Source: GCA-003244245 sp036378735
GTDB lineage: Bacteria; Actinomycetota; Actinomycetes; Mycobacteriales; Pseudonocardiaceae
DNA: 22,387 nucleotides
NCBI GenBank assembly: GCA_036378735.1
Contig: DASUVX010000083.1
Coordinates: 1-22,387, forward strand
Direction: 5' to 3'
Part shown: positions 1 to 7,054 of the stretch, piece by piece
Layout of the letters: each line of letters opens with the position of its first letter
Position numbering within the stretch: the stretch's first letter is position 1
Notes under the pieces: model-generated
Told to the model about the DNA's origin: nothing
Databases searched by the model: none
Seen by the model: only the letters and a program-made list of their open reading frames with translations
Position numbers and translations under genes: made by a program

Positions 1-3
1 AGG

Positions 4-80
4 TGGTGGCCAGGGGCGGGGTCGAACCGCCGACCTTCCGATTTTCAGTCGGACGCTCGTACCAACTGAGCTACCTGGCC
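4..80 (-). tRNA. tRNA-Phe (GAA)
   Basis: Read on the minus strand this folds as a complete cloverleaf: acceptor arm GGCCAGG pairing with CCTGGCC, D arm GCTC/GAGC, anticodon stem TCCGA/TCGGA with loop CTGAAAA (anticodon GAA), and a T arm with the GTTCGA loop. The 3' CCA is encoded (positions 4-6). It is the last of three tRNAs in the same orientation, 34 bases after tRNA-Asp, so all three probably come from one precursor. Confidence 0.97.
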
Positions 81-114
81 GTTCGGGCCGCAGGCGACCC
101 GCTGTGTTTTGAAG

Positions 115-188
115 CGACCCAGACGGGACTCGAACCCGCGACCTTCGCCGTGACAGGGCGACGCGCTAACCAACTGCGCCACTGGGCC
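115..188 (-). tRNA. tRNA-Asp (GTC)
   Basis: The minus strand gives a full cloverleaf with acceptor GGCCCAG/CTGGGTC (one G-U pair), anticodon loop CTGTCAC (anticodon GTC), T loop GTTCGAGTC and discriminator G, as expected for tRNA-Asp. CCA is not encoded. It sits between tRNA-Glu and tRNA-Phe; the Glu-Asp-Phe order is usual in actinobacteria. Confidence 0.97.
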
Positions 189-197
189 TTGCTCTCG

Positions 198-270
198 TGC
201 CCCCAACGGGATTCGAACCCGCGCTGCCGCCTTGAAAGGGCGGAGTCCTAGGCCGCTAGACGATGGGGAC
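198..270 (-). tRNA. tRNA-Glu (TTC)
   Basis: On the minus strand the acceptor GTCCCCA pairs with TGGGGGC (one U-G pair). The anticodon stem-loop is CCGCC-CTTTCAA-GGCGG (anticodon TTC), followed by a GGTTCGAATCC T arm and discriminator A. No CCA is encoded. It is the first gene of the three-tRNA cluster, and the precursor probably starts about 40 bases upstream. Confidence 0.97.
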
Positions 271-318
271 TTGGTCGTCCAGACCTGCCCGCGCCGGTGG
301 CCCGCCGTGAGCACAACC

Positions 319-324
319 AGCATA
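319..324 (-). promoter_or_regulatory. candidate -10 box of the tRNA-Glu-Asp-Phe cluster
   Basis: The minus strand reads TATGCT here, a good match to the actinobacterial TANNNT -10 element, about 50 bases upstream of the tRNA-Glu 5' end. This would give a leader of roughly 40 nt. I see no convincing -35 box at 17-18 bases, so the assignment rests on the -10 box and position only. Confidence 0.4.
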
Positions 325-378
325 GGACACCACCGTGATCGGGTGCACGACGGGTACGCGTGTCGGCGACTAACCGCC

Positions 379-442
379 GTCACCGCCCGGCGTTGTCACC
401 GACGTACCGTGTCATCGGCGTACAGGGTCACCGACGTACCGG
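379..442. repeat. 16-bp tandem repeat, about four copies
   Basis: Copies start at 379, 395, 411 and 427. The copies at 395 and 427 share GTCACCGACGTACCG exactly. The copy at 411 (GTCATCGGCGTACAG) differs at a few positions, and the copy at 379 keeps only GTCACCG and scattered bases. The last copy overlaps the final codons and stop of the small gene at 428-661, so the array forms that gene's 3' end and its downstream flank. Confidence 0.8.
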
Positions 443-661
443 AGGGATGCCATCCTCGCCGTCGATGAGACCCAGCATGTCCAACAGCATCCGGCAGTCC
501 TCGGCGCCGGTCGCCGATCGGGCTACCGACAGGCGAGCCCGGTCGACCTGCTCGGCCGTGACGCGATGCGGATCCTGCCCGCGCTGCATGGGCACTGAGC
601 CCCTGCTCAGTTCCGCGCCAGTATCCAGACCGAGATCGTAGGTGCTCGGCAGTCGGCTCAT
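428..661 (-). CDS. small conserved hypothetical protein (77 aa)
   Basis: The ATG at 661 is preceded at 5-6 bases by a strong AGGAGG site, which settles the start. The 77-residue product has no signal peptide or membrane segment. The middle (about residues 33-66: HRVTAEQVDRARLSVA then AEDCRMLLDMLGLI) is helical and resembles short uncharacterised actinobacterial proteins with an AEDCRxLLDMLGL motif; I know no function for that group. Its last codons (GIPPVRR) are encoded by the outermost copy of a 16-bp tandem repeat, so the C-terminus may have been altered by repeat expansion. The gene stands alone, between the tRNA cluster and the FAD/Fe-S oxidoreductase, on the same strand as both. Confidence 0.75.
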   Translation of the reverse strand: MSRLPSTYDLGLDTGAELSRGSVPMQRGQDPHRVTAEQVDRARLSVARSATGAEDCRMLLDMLGLIDGEDGIPPVRR

Positions 662-697
662 TCGCCCTCCTGAACTTCGTCCTCACGTACGCGCATG

Positions 698-724
698 TAT
701 CTACGTCGCCACCGCTCGGCGCAA
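698..724 (-). promoter_or_regulatory. candidate promoter of the 77-aa gene
   Basis: On the minus strand TTGCGC (724-719) is followed after 15 bases by TAGATA (703-698). The TSS would be near 690, giving a leader of about 30 nt that holds the AGGAGG site. The spacer is short for a sigma-70 promoter; reading GATACA as the -10 box gives a 17-base spacer. Confidence 0.35.
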
Positions 725-792
725 CCTATCTACCGTTCATCGCCAGGTGCAGCCTCCTACCGGGTGATTGCGTGAGGTTAACCAGCTCCAAA

Positions 793-807
793 GGGCGTAA
801 AACGCCC
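793..807 (-). terminator. hairpin after the FAD/Fe-S oxidoreductase
   Basis: A perfect 6-bp stem GGGCGT/ACGCCC with a 3-base loop begins 6 bases past the stop codon of the oxidoreductase. On the minus (transcribed) strand it is followed by a short TTT. The short tail makes it a modest intrinsic terminator by E. coli standards, but typical of high-GC actinobacteria. Confidence 0.5.
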
Positions 808-812
808 ACCGC

Positions 813-3578
813 TCAGCGCTCGACCAGCGGTTGCCCCCGGCGAATGCCCCGGTCGAGGAGCTCGGCGAGGTGCAGCGCGCGCCGGCCCGTCGTCTGGGCG
901 ACCTGCTGGCGGCAGCTGAACCCGTCAGCCAGCACCAGCGCGCCGGGCATCGCCCGGATGGCCGGCACCAGCGAGCGTTGTGCCAGCGCAGCGGACAGTT
1001 CCTCATGTCCACGCTGGTAGCCGAAACTGCCGGCCAGCCCGCAGCATCCGGAGGCCCGTCGCACCCGGATCCCGGCCAAGCCCAGCAGCGCGTCGTCCGC
1101 CTCATGGCCGAGAACTGCGTGCTGGTGGCAGTGCACCTGCTGCACCGCGTCGTCCGGGCGCTCAGGCGGCTGCCAGTCCGGCGCCCGCTCGCGCAGCACC
1201 TCGGCAAGGGTACGAACCCGCTGCGCCAGCACGCCCGCCCCCGGATGGTCCGGAAGCAGCTCCGCCAGATCAGTGCGGAGCATGGCCACGCAGCTGGGCT
1301 CCAGGCCGACCACCGGAACCCGCGCCGCGAGCGCCGCCCGCAGCAGCCGCAGGCTGCGGCGCAACACCAGCCGGGCGGTGCCGAACTGCCCGGTGGTGAA
1401 CCAGGTCAGGCCGCAGCACACGGTGCCTCGGGGCAGCTGGACGGCGAAACCGGCCGCCGCCAGCACCCGGGCAGCGGCGTGCACCACCTGCGCATCGAAC
1501 GACCTGGTAAAGCAGTCCGGCCACAGCAACACCGCACCGCGAGAGCCACCGCCGGCCACCCGGGGCGGCCGGTAGCGAGCGAACCGGGGCAGCGGGCGCG
1601 CCGTGGATATCCCGCCCAGCCTGGCGAACCACGGCGCGATCCAATTCGCCACCGCCGGCGCCGACGAGCCGACCCGAGCCGCCAGCGGAAAACCACCCAG
1701 CGCGTAATGCCAGCGCGGCCGCAGCCGCCACCGGTAACGCTGGTGCAGGAACTCCGCCTTATAAGTAGCCATGTCCACGTTGACCGGGCACTCCGACGCG
1801 CACGCCTTGCAGGACAGGCACAGATCCAGCGCCTCATCGACCTCCGCCGAGCGCCAACCACCGGTCACCAGATCGCCGGCGAGCATCTCGGCCAGCAAGT
1901 GCGCCCGCCCGCGGGTGGAGTGCTTCTCGTCCCGGGTGACCTGGAAACTCGGGCACATCACCCCGGCCCCACCCAGCTGCCGGCACGCGCCGACGCCGAC
2001 GCAGCGCCGGGTTGCCGCCACCAGGCTGCCGCCGTCTCCTCCCAACGCCAGGCTCACCGGCACCGGGCGCTCGCGTCCGGGACGCAGGTCCGCATCCAGC
2101 GGCCGGGGATCCACCAGCACCCCCGGGTTGAGCAGGCCGTCCGGATCGAAAATCGCCTTGAACTGCGTGAACAACCGCAGCACCGCCGGTGGGTACATCC
2201 GGCTCAGCAGCTCACCGCGGGCTCGCCCGTCACCGTGTTCCCCGCACAGTGACCCGCCGTGTGACACCGTCAGATCAGCGGCCCGCTCCAGCAACCGCCG
2301 GAAGTCTCGCCGTCCCGGCGCGCTGACCAGGTCGGCGTCGATCCGCACGTGCACGCAACCCTCGCCGAAATGCCCGTACACCGCACCGCGCCTGCCGTGC
2401 TCGGCGAGCAGGTCAGCGAAGCCGCGCAGGTAGTCGCCCAGCCGTGAGGGAGGTACCGTGGCGTCCTCCCAACCCGGCCACGCCTGCGATCCGTCGGGTA
2501 GCCGGGTCGCCAACCCGGCGCCGGCCTCGCGGATGCGCCACAGCGCTGCCCGATGCGCCGCATCGGCCACCACCAGATGCGGGCCTCCCAGCTCCGACGC
2601 CACGGTGCGAGCCCACGCCACCGCCCCGTCCAGCACGTCCGCGCCGAACTCGACGAGCAGCCAGGCCGCGCCCGCAGGCAGCTCGGGACGTCGACGGGTG
2701 CCCAACGCCGACGCCGCGACTAGTGCCGTATCCAAGCCCTCCACGGTGAGGGGGCGGTGGCGCAACAACTCCGGAGCCGCGTCGGCCGCCTCAGCCAGCG
2801 AGGGAAACCCCAGCACCAGCAAGGCCACCGCCGGCGGCGGCGCGACCAGCCGCACAGTCGCCTCCAGCAGCACCGCGCAGGTTCCCTCGGTGCCCACCAG
2901 GGCGCGGGCCAGCCGCGACCCGTGCTCGGGCAGCAGGTGTTGCAAGGCGTAACCGGAACCGCGGCGCGGCCAGTCCGGCAGTTCGGTACGGATCAACGCG
3001 CGGTTGTCGCGTTCGAGATCGGCCACCGCGGCCGGCAACGGTCCGGCGCCGGCCACCAGCCGGGAACCGTCGGGTAGCGCCACGACGAGTTCCTCGACGG
3101 CCTGCGCGGTGGTGCCCCAGGCCACCGAGTGCGTCCCGCAGGCGTTGTTGCCGATCATCCCGCCGAGCGTGCAGCGGCTGTGCGAGGACGGGTCCGGGCC
3201 GAAGCGCAGGCCATGTTGGGCAGCGGCGGCCTGTAGCGTGTCGAGCACGACTCCCGGTTGCACCCGCGCCAGCCGGGCTACCGGATCAAGCTCGAGCACC
3301 GCGTCGAGGTGGCGGGAGAAGTCGAGGATCACGCCGGGCCCGATGGCGTTGCCCGCTATCGACGTGCCGGCGCCCCGCGCGGTGAGCGGCACGCGGAACT
3401 CACGGCAGACGCCGATGACCGCGGCCACGTCCTCGGCAGTCCGTGGCAGCACGACGGCGCGCGGCGGTACCCGGTAGTTCGACGCGTCGGTGGCGTAGAG
3501 CGCGCGGGTCCCGGCGTCAGCTGCGACGTCACCGCGCACTGCTATGCGTAGTGCTCTGGTGAGCGCGTTGTCGTCCAC
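813..3578 (-). CDS. FAD-linked oxidase / Fe-S oxidoreductase fusion (D-2-hydroxyacid dehydrogenase type)
   Basis: This 921-aa protein fuses a flavin dehydrogenase to an iron-sulfur electron-transfer module, an architecture known from D-lactate and D-2-hydroxyglutarate dehydrogenases of the YdiJ/Dld type. Residues about 37-250 are an FAD-binding (PCMH-type) domain with TARGAGTS and the GMIGNNACGTHS loop. Residues about 255-495 are the FAD-oxidase C-terminal domain with GHFGEGCVHVRI (402-413) and GEHGDGRARGEL (446-457). Two [4Fe-4S] sites follow: C526/C532 with C542-P, and C587-C590-C593 with C597-P. The C-terminal part has two CCG motifs (721-723 and 845-847), as in heterodisulfide-reductase-like subunits. 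All key motifs are present, so it should be active; the substrate cannot be read from sequence. The start is GTG at 3578 with only a weak ribosome site, 19 bases after the 87-aa gene, so translation may depend on that gene. Confidence 0.92.
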   Translation of the reverse strand: MDDNALTRALRIAVRGDVAADAGTRALYATDASNYRVPPRAVVLPRTAEDVAAVIGVCREFRVPLTARGAGTSIAGNAIGPGVILDFSRHLDAVLELDPVARLARVQPGVVLDTLQAAAAQHGLRFGPDPSSHSRCTLGGMIGNNACGTHSVAWGTTAQAVEELVVALPDGSRLVAGAGPLPAAVADLERDNRALIRTELPDWPRRGSGYALQHLLPEHGSRLARALVGTEGTCAVLLEATVRLVAPPPAVALLVLGFPSLAEAADAAPELLRHRPLTVEGLDTALVAASALGTRRRPELPAGAAWLLVEFGADVLDGAVAWARTVASELGGPHLVVADAAHRAALWRIREAGAGLATRLPDGSQAWPGWEDATVPPSRLGDYLRGFADLLAEHGRRGAVYGHFGEGCVHVRIDADLVSAPGRRDFRRLLERAADLTVSHGGSLCGEHGDGRARGELLSRMYPPAVLRLFTQFKAIFDPDGLLNPGVLVDPRPLDADLRPGRERPVPVSLALGGDGGSLVAATRRCVGVGACRQLGGAGVMCPSFQVTRDEKHSTRGRAHLLAEMLAGDLVTGGWRSAEVDEALDLCLSCKACASECPVNVDMATYKAEFLHQRYRWRLRPRWHYALGGFPLAARVGSSAPAVANWIAPWFARLGGISTARPLPRFARYRPPRVAGGGSRGAVLLWPDCFTRSFDAQVVHAAARVLAAAGFAVQLPRGTVCCGLTWFTTGQFGTARLVLRRSLRLLRAALAARVPVVGLEPSCVAMLRTDLAELLPDHPGAGVLAQRVRTLAEVLRERAPDWQPPERPDDAVQQVHCHQHAVLGHEADDALLGLAGIRVRRASGCCGLAGSFGYQRGHEELSAALAQRSLVPAIRAMPGALVLADGFSCRQQVAQTTGRRALHLAELLDRGIRRGQPLVER

Positions 3579-3597
3579 GCCGGCAGGCGCGTGACGA

Positions 3598-3861
3598 TCA
3601 GCGCGGGGGAGCGCCGAGTTCTAAGCGGGCGGAAAGCAGTGCGCTGACCGCGGCGCACGGCTGGCCGTTGCGCACCAACCTGATCGCGGAACGAACTTCC
3701 TCGAGGGCAGCGGCCGGGACGTCGTCACCCTGGCCTGCGGTTGCCTCGAGCCGTTCCGCGATGGATGTGATCTCCGCTGGTAGGGCGTCACCCATGAGGG
3801 CTGCCACCAACGCTTCTACCTCTTGCAGAAGGCTCTGCTGGGTAGTGTTGGATGCGCTCAC
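3598..3861 (-). CDS. small hypothetical protein upstream of the oxidoreductase (87 aa)
   Basis: The 87-residue product starts at GTG 3861. It is predicted to be almost wholly helical (LLQEVEALVAALMGDAL, then ITSIAERLEATAG, then ALEEVRSAIRLVRNG), with no membrane segment and no metal-binding motif; I do not recognise the family. It ends 19 bases before the FAD/Fe-S oxidoreductase on the same strand, so the two are very probably cotranscribed. A TACGCT box 8 bases before the GTG, and the lack of a ribosome site, suggest a leaderless transcript. A role as accessory or regulator of the oxidoreductase is a guess from position only. Confidence 0.7.
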   Translation of the reverse strand: MSASNTTQQSLLQEVEALVAALMGDALPAEITSIAERLEATAGQGDDVPAAALEEVRSAIRLVRNGQPCAAVSALLSARLELGAPPR

Positions 3862-3869
3862 GTCTTCTG

Positions 3870-3875
3870 AGCGTA
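3870..3875 (-). promoter_or_regulatory. candidate leaderless -10 box (87-aa gene)
   Basis: The minus strand reads TACGCT, then 8 bases, then the GTG start codon at 3861. This places the expected TSS at or just before the start codon. No ribosome site is present. Confidence 0.4.
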
Positions 3876-3978
3876 CTCGGCCGCCCGGCCATCATGAACC
3901 CGGTCATAATGCCGCCTAAACAAGTGCTCTCCGCCGGCATACCGGCCACGCCTCATGTGGGTGTCAGGCACCGACGCG

Positions 3979-3984
3979 TAGGCT
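3979..3984 (+). promoter_or_regulatory. leaderless -10 box of ponA2
   Basis: TAGGCT followed by 7 bases and then GTG (3992). The predicted TSS coincides with the start codon. There is no Shine-Dalgarno sequence, which supports a leaderless transcript and the choice of the GTG at 3992. Confidence 0.55.
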
Positions 3985-3991
3985 CGCTCGG

Positions 3992-6394
3992 GTGGTGACC
4001 GGCAACGCGCTGATCCGGATCCTCGGCCTGTGTCTGATCGCGGGCCTGCTGGTGGCGGCCGTCCTGTTTCCCGTGGTAGGCGGTATCGGTCTTGCGTCGA
4101 ACCAGGCCAGCGACACGGTCAGCAGCGTCTCGACCAACCTCGTGCAAAGCCAGGTGCCGGTGGTCACCACCATCACCGACAAGGACGGGGTGCCGATCGC
4201 CTACGTGTTCGACCAGAACCGGTTCAACACGCCGCCCAAGGACATCGCCGACACGATGAAGGCGGCGATCATCGCGATCGAAGACCGCCGGTTCTTCGAG
4301 CACAACGGCGTCGACTGGCGCGGTACCGCCCGGGCCCTGATGACCAACCTGTCCTCCAGCGGCAGCGCGCTGGAAGGTCAGGGCGCCTCGACGCTGACGA
4401 TGCAGTACATCAAGAACTACATGCTCTACGCGGTCGCGCAGAACGACGCCGAGCGCGCCGCGGCCGTGGAGAGCACCCCGGCTCGCAAGCTGCGCGAGGT
4501 TCGGGTGGCGCTGCAGCTGGAGAAACAGCTGTCCAAAGACGAGATCTTGGCCCGGTATCTCAACATCGTGTTCTTCGGTCACAACGCCTACGGCGTGGCC
4601 TCTGCGGCCCGAACCTACTTCAACACCACCCCGGATCGGCTCACCCTTTCCCAAGCCGCGCTGCTGGCCGGCATGGTGCGCTCGACCACCGAGTACGACC
4701 CGGTGGAACATCCCGAGCAGGCACTGGCCCGGCGCAACATGGTGATCGACGAGATGACCAACGTCGGGTCGATCACCCGCGCTCAAGCCGACGCGGCCAA
4801 ATCCGAGCCGCTGGGTATCCAGCGCCCACTGACCGGGCTGACCAACGGTTGCGTCGGCGCCGGCCCCGCTGACGGCTTCTACTGCCAGTACACCCTGGAC
4901 TATCTCGCCACCCTGGGATTCCCCGAGGACAAGCTGCGCCGCGGCGGGTACCTGATCCGCACCAACCTCGACCGGCGGGCCAGTGACATCGCCAAGCGTG
5001 CGGCCACCGCGGAGGTCCCGACCCAGACGCCGGGAATCGCCAACGCGATGGCCATCGTGGAGCCCGGCCGCGACCGGCACGCGGTGCGGGCGCTGGTGGC
5101 CAACCGTGACTACGGTCTCGACGCCGATGCCGGCCAGACGTCCTATGCGCTGCCGTCTCTCGTGCAGGGCTTCGGCGCCGGGTCGATCTACAAGATCTTC
5201 ACCTCCGCCGCCTTGCTGGAGCGCGGAATGGGGATCATGAATCCGGTGCCGGTGATGGACGCGTACACCTCGCGGGTGTTCCGAGACAACGGCGGCCCGT
5301 ACACGGTGACCAACGCCGGCAAGTACCGCACCGGGTCGGTGTCCTTGCAGACCGCGCTGGCGATCTCCCCGAACACCACTTTCGTCGCGCTGGAAGACCG
5401 GATCGGCAAGATCGATCCGGTGGTGGACATGGCCTACCGGCTGGGTATGCGGCAAAGCCTGAACTTCAAGGATGCCGATGGTCGGACTATCGGTGACGCG
5501 GTGAAGAAGGAAAAGCGCGGCTCCTACACGCTGGGCGCCGAGCCGACCAGCCCGCTGGACCTCGCCAACGTCGGCGCCACCTTGATGAGCGGGGGCAAGT
5601 GGTGCCCGCCGACCCCGATCGACGCGGTGCTGGACCGCAACGGCCATCCCGTGCCGGTACCCGAAGCGCCCTGCGAGCAGGTCGTTCCGGAAGGGTTGGC
5701 GAACTCACTGGCAGTCGGGTTGAGCAAGGATGACCAACCCGGCGGTACGTCCTTCGCCGCGGCCCAGGCCGCGCACTGGAACCGCCCGTTGCTCGGCAAG
5801 ACCGGCACGACGCAGGAGAACCGGTCCGCCGGGTTCCTCGGCGCGACGCCCCAGTACTCCGGCGCGGTGTTGGTGTGGCCGGACGGATCGCACCCGGCGC
5901 CGATTTGCGATACCGACCCACCCCGGTTGTGCGGCAGCGGGAACATTTTCGGCGGCAAGGTACCGGCGCGGACCTGGTTCGACGCGATGGGACCGCTGCA
6001 CGAGGGGCTTCCGGTGATGCCGATGCCGCCCACCGAACCGCGTTACGTCAGCGGCGCCGGGCCCAACGTGCCCAACGTGATCGGGCAGGGCGAGAACACC
6101 GCCCAGCTCACCCTGGAGCGTTCCGGGTTCCGGGTGAAGCGCGTGGTGTCGTCGTCGGATCAGCCCGCCGGCCTGGTCGCGGCCGAATCACCGATGACCG
6201 CGCAGCCCGGTGACGAGATCACGATAACGATCAGCGACGGGACGGCTGGGCCGAGGCCGGCAGTGAACTCCTCGCCACCCGCGGCCCCTTACCGCCCACC
6301 GCATCGGCGCGACCAGCGCCCCGATTCCGGACGGGCGGAACGCGACAACGGTCCCCCGGATGACAACGGTCCCCCGGATCGCTTCGGCCGCTAG
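3992..6394 (+). CDS. ponA2: bifunctional penicillin-binding protein with PASTA domain (PonA2 type)
   Basis: This class A PBP polymerises glycan strands and cross-links peptidoglycan outside the membrane. Residues 7-35 are a signal-anchor helix. The glycosyltransferase domain (about 60-250) has the catalytic E97 in IEDRRFFEHNGVDW, then GASTLTMQYIKN and EILARYLNIVFFG. The transpeptidase domain has S398-I-Y-K401, S459-P-N461 and K603-T-G605. One PASTA domain (about 691-750, from VPNVIGQG) follows, as in mycobacterial PonA2. The last 45 residues are Pro/Arg-rich and end with a doubled DNGPPD unit. All catalytic residues are intact. The GTG at 3992 is chosen because a TAGGCT box lies 7 bases upstream; the next codon is also GTG and cannot be excluded. 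It converges with the GatB/YqeY gene across a long inverted repeat. Confidence 0.95.
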   Translation: MVTGNALIRILGLCLIAGLLVAAVLFPVVGGIGLASNQASDTVSSVSTNLVQSQVPVVTTITDKDGVPIAYVFDQNRFNTPPKDIADTMKAAIIAIEDRRFFEHNGVDWRGTARALMTNLSSSGSALEGQGASTLTMQYIKNYMLYAVAQNDAERAAAVESTPARKLREVRVALQLEKQLSKDEILARYLNIVFFGHNAYGVASAARTYFNTTPDRLTLSQAALLAGMVRSTTEYDPVEHPEQALARRNMVIDEMTNVGSITRAQADAAKSEPLGIQRPLTGLTNGCVGAGPADGFYCQYTLDYLATLGFPEDKLRRGGYLIRTNLDRRASDIAKRAATAEVPTQTPGIANAMAIVEPGRDRHAVRALVANRDYGLDADAGQTSYALPSLVQGFGAGSIYKIFTSAALLERGMGIMNPVPVMDAYTSRVFRDNGGPYTVTNAGKYRTGSVSLQTALAISPNTTFVALEDRIGKIDPVVDMAYRLGMRQSLNFKDADGRTIGDAVKKEKRGSYTLGAEPTSPLDLANVGATLMSGGKWCPPTPIDAVLDRNGHPVPVPEAPCEQVVPEGLANSLAVGLSKDDQPGGTSFAAAQAAHWNRPLLGKTGTTQENRSAGFLGATPQYSGAVLVWPDGSHPAPICDTDPPRLCGSGNIFGGKVPARTWFDAMGPLHEGLPVMPMPPTEPRYVSGAGPNVPNVIGQGENTAQLTLERSGFRVKRVVSSSDQPAGLVAAESPMTAQPGDEITITISDGTAGPRPAVNSSPPAAPYRPPHRRDQRPDSGRAERDNGPPDDNGPPDRFGR
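6344..6379 (+). repeat. exact 18-bp tandem duplication in the ponA2 3' end
   Basis: GACAACGGTCCCCCGGAT occurs twice without a mismatch (6344-6361 and 6362-6379). It keeps the frame and doubles the DNGPPD motif in the disordered C-terminal tail of the PBP. Identity at every wobble base suggests a recent duplication. Confidence 0.85.
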
Positions 6395-6407
6395 CCCGGT
6401 CCGACAC

Positions 6408-6471
6408 CCCGACATGGAGACATATCGGGGTCAAAAGGGCCTCCACAAGCCCGATATGTCTCCATGTCGGG
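6408..6471. terminator. perfect 22-bp inverted repeat between convergent genes; probable bidirectional terminator
   Basis: Arm 1 is 6408-6429 and arm 2 is 6450-6471; they are exactly complementary over 22 bases with a 20-base loop. Each arm is itself a near-palindrome: CCCGACATG, then GAGA, then CATATCGGG, so it can also fold alone into a 9-bp hairpin (one mismatch) with a GNRA-type GAGA loop. It lies 14 bases after the ponA2 stop and 23 bases after the gatB/yqeY stop on the other strand. It has no T-run, so it may be a Rho-independent stop of high-GC type or a 3'-end stabiliser. Confidence 0.75.
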
Positions 6472-6493
6472 ATTCGTGCGGCTCAGCGGCGGA

Positions 6494-6964
6494 TCAGGTT
6501 CGCAGTGCGGCCATCACGGCGGAGGCCAGGCGTTGGCCTTCGGCGCGACCGGACGCCTTGGCTTTCGCCGCCTTCATCACCAGGCCGAGCTGGCCGAGCC
6601 CCGGGCGCTTGCCGAGTTGCCCGGTGACATCGTCGATGACCTCGCCGACCAGCGTCATCAGCTCGTCGTCGCCGAGTTGCTGAGGTAGGTAGCGGGCCAG
6701 CACCGCACCCTCGGCGCGCTCCCGGGTCGCCAGTTCATCGCGCCCGGCGGCGGCGAAGACTTCGGCGGCTTCCCGACGTTTCTTCGCCTCTCGAGCCAGC
6801 ACCGCCAGCACCTCGTCGTCGGACAGCTCCCGGGCTGATGACCCGGAGACCTCCTCGGTGGTGATCGCAGTCAGCGCCATCCGCAGGGTCGCGACCGTGA
6901 CGTTGTCCCGGGACTTGATCGCCGCGGACAGGTCGGTGCGCAGCCGATCCTTCAGCTCTGCCAT
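6494..6964 (-). CDS. GatB/YqeY domain protein
   Basis: This 156-aa protein matches the full YqeY family length of about 150. It starts MAELKDRLRTDLSAAIKSRD, followed by TVATLRMALTAI and, in the C-terminal half, LARYLPQQLGDDEL and GLVMKAAKAKASGRAEG, all characteristic of the family. YqeY resembles the tail domain of the GatB subunit of Glu-tRNA/Asp-tRNA amidotransferase; a role around tRNA or amidation is assumed but not proven. The ATG at 6964 has a TAGTCT box 7 bases upstream, so the mRNA is probably leaderless. It is convergent with ponA2 and divergent from the metallophosphoesterase, which is an arrangement common in actinobacteria. Confidence 0.93.
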   Translation of the reverse strand: MAELKDRLRTDLSAAIKSRDNVTVATLRMALTAITTEEVSGSSARELSDDEVLAVLAREAKKRREAAEVFAAAGRDELATRERAEGAVLARYLPQQLGDDELMTLVGEVIDDVTGQLGKRPGLGQLGLVMKAAKAKASGRAEGQRLASAVMAALRT

Positions 6965-6971
6965 CTCCCAA

Positions 6972-6977
6972 AGACTA
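6972..6977 (-). promoter_or_regulatory. leaderless -10 box of the gatB/yqeY gene
   Basis: The minus strand reads TAGTCT, then 7 bases (TTGGGAG), then ATG at 6964. The TSS is expected at the ATG. The GGGAG abuts the start codon and is too close to act as a normal ribosome site. Confidence 0.5.
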
Positions 6978-7040
6978 CGCCGGGTGAGTGGCGCCGCCCG
7001 CTTGGATACTCATTGCCACCCATGCGCTGTCCGAGCCAGC

Positions 7041-7046
7041 TAGGCT
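7041..7046 (+). promoter_or_regulatory. leaderless -10 box of the metallophosphoesterase
   Basis: TAGGCT followed by CGGGCACC and then ATG at 7055. The spacing puts the TSS at or next to the ATG. It argues against the upstream in-frame ATG at 7013, which lies before the promoter. Confidence 0.6.
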
Positions 7047-7054
7047 CGGGCACC

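Noticed and set aside
379..442. CRISPR array
   Set aside because: The units are 16 bp and directly adjacent, with no spacers, and no cas gene is seen.
831..2252. 473-codon open frame on the plus strand
   Set aside because: It is antisense to the FAD/Fe-S oxidoreductase; the translation is Arg/Gln/Pro-rich low-complexity sequence.
3953..5647. 564-codon open frame on the minus strand
   Set aside because: It is antisense to ponA2, whose domains and catalytic residues are unmistakable. Long antisense frames are common in high-GC DNA and the translation has no family features.
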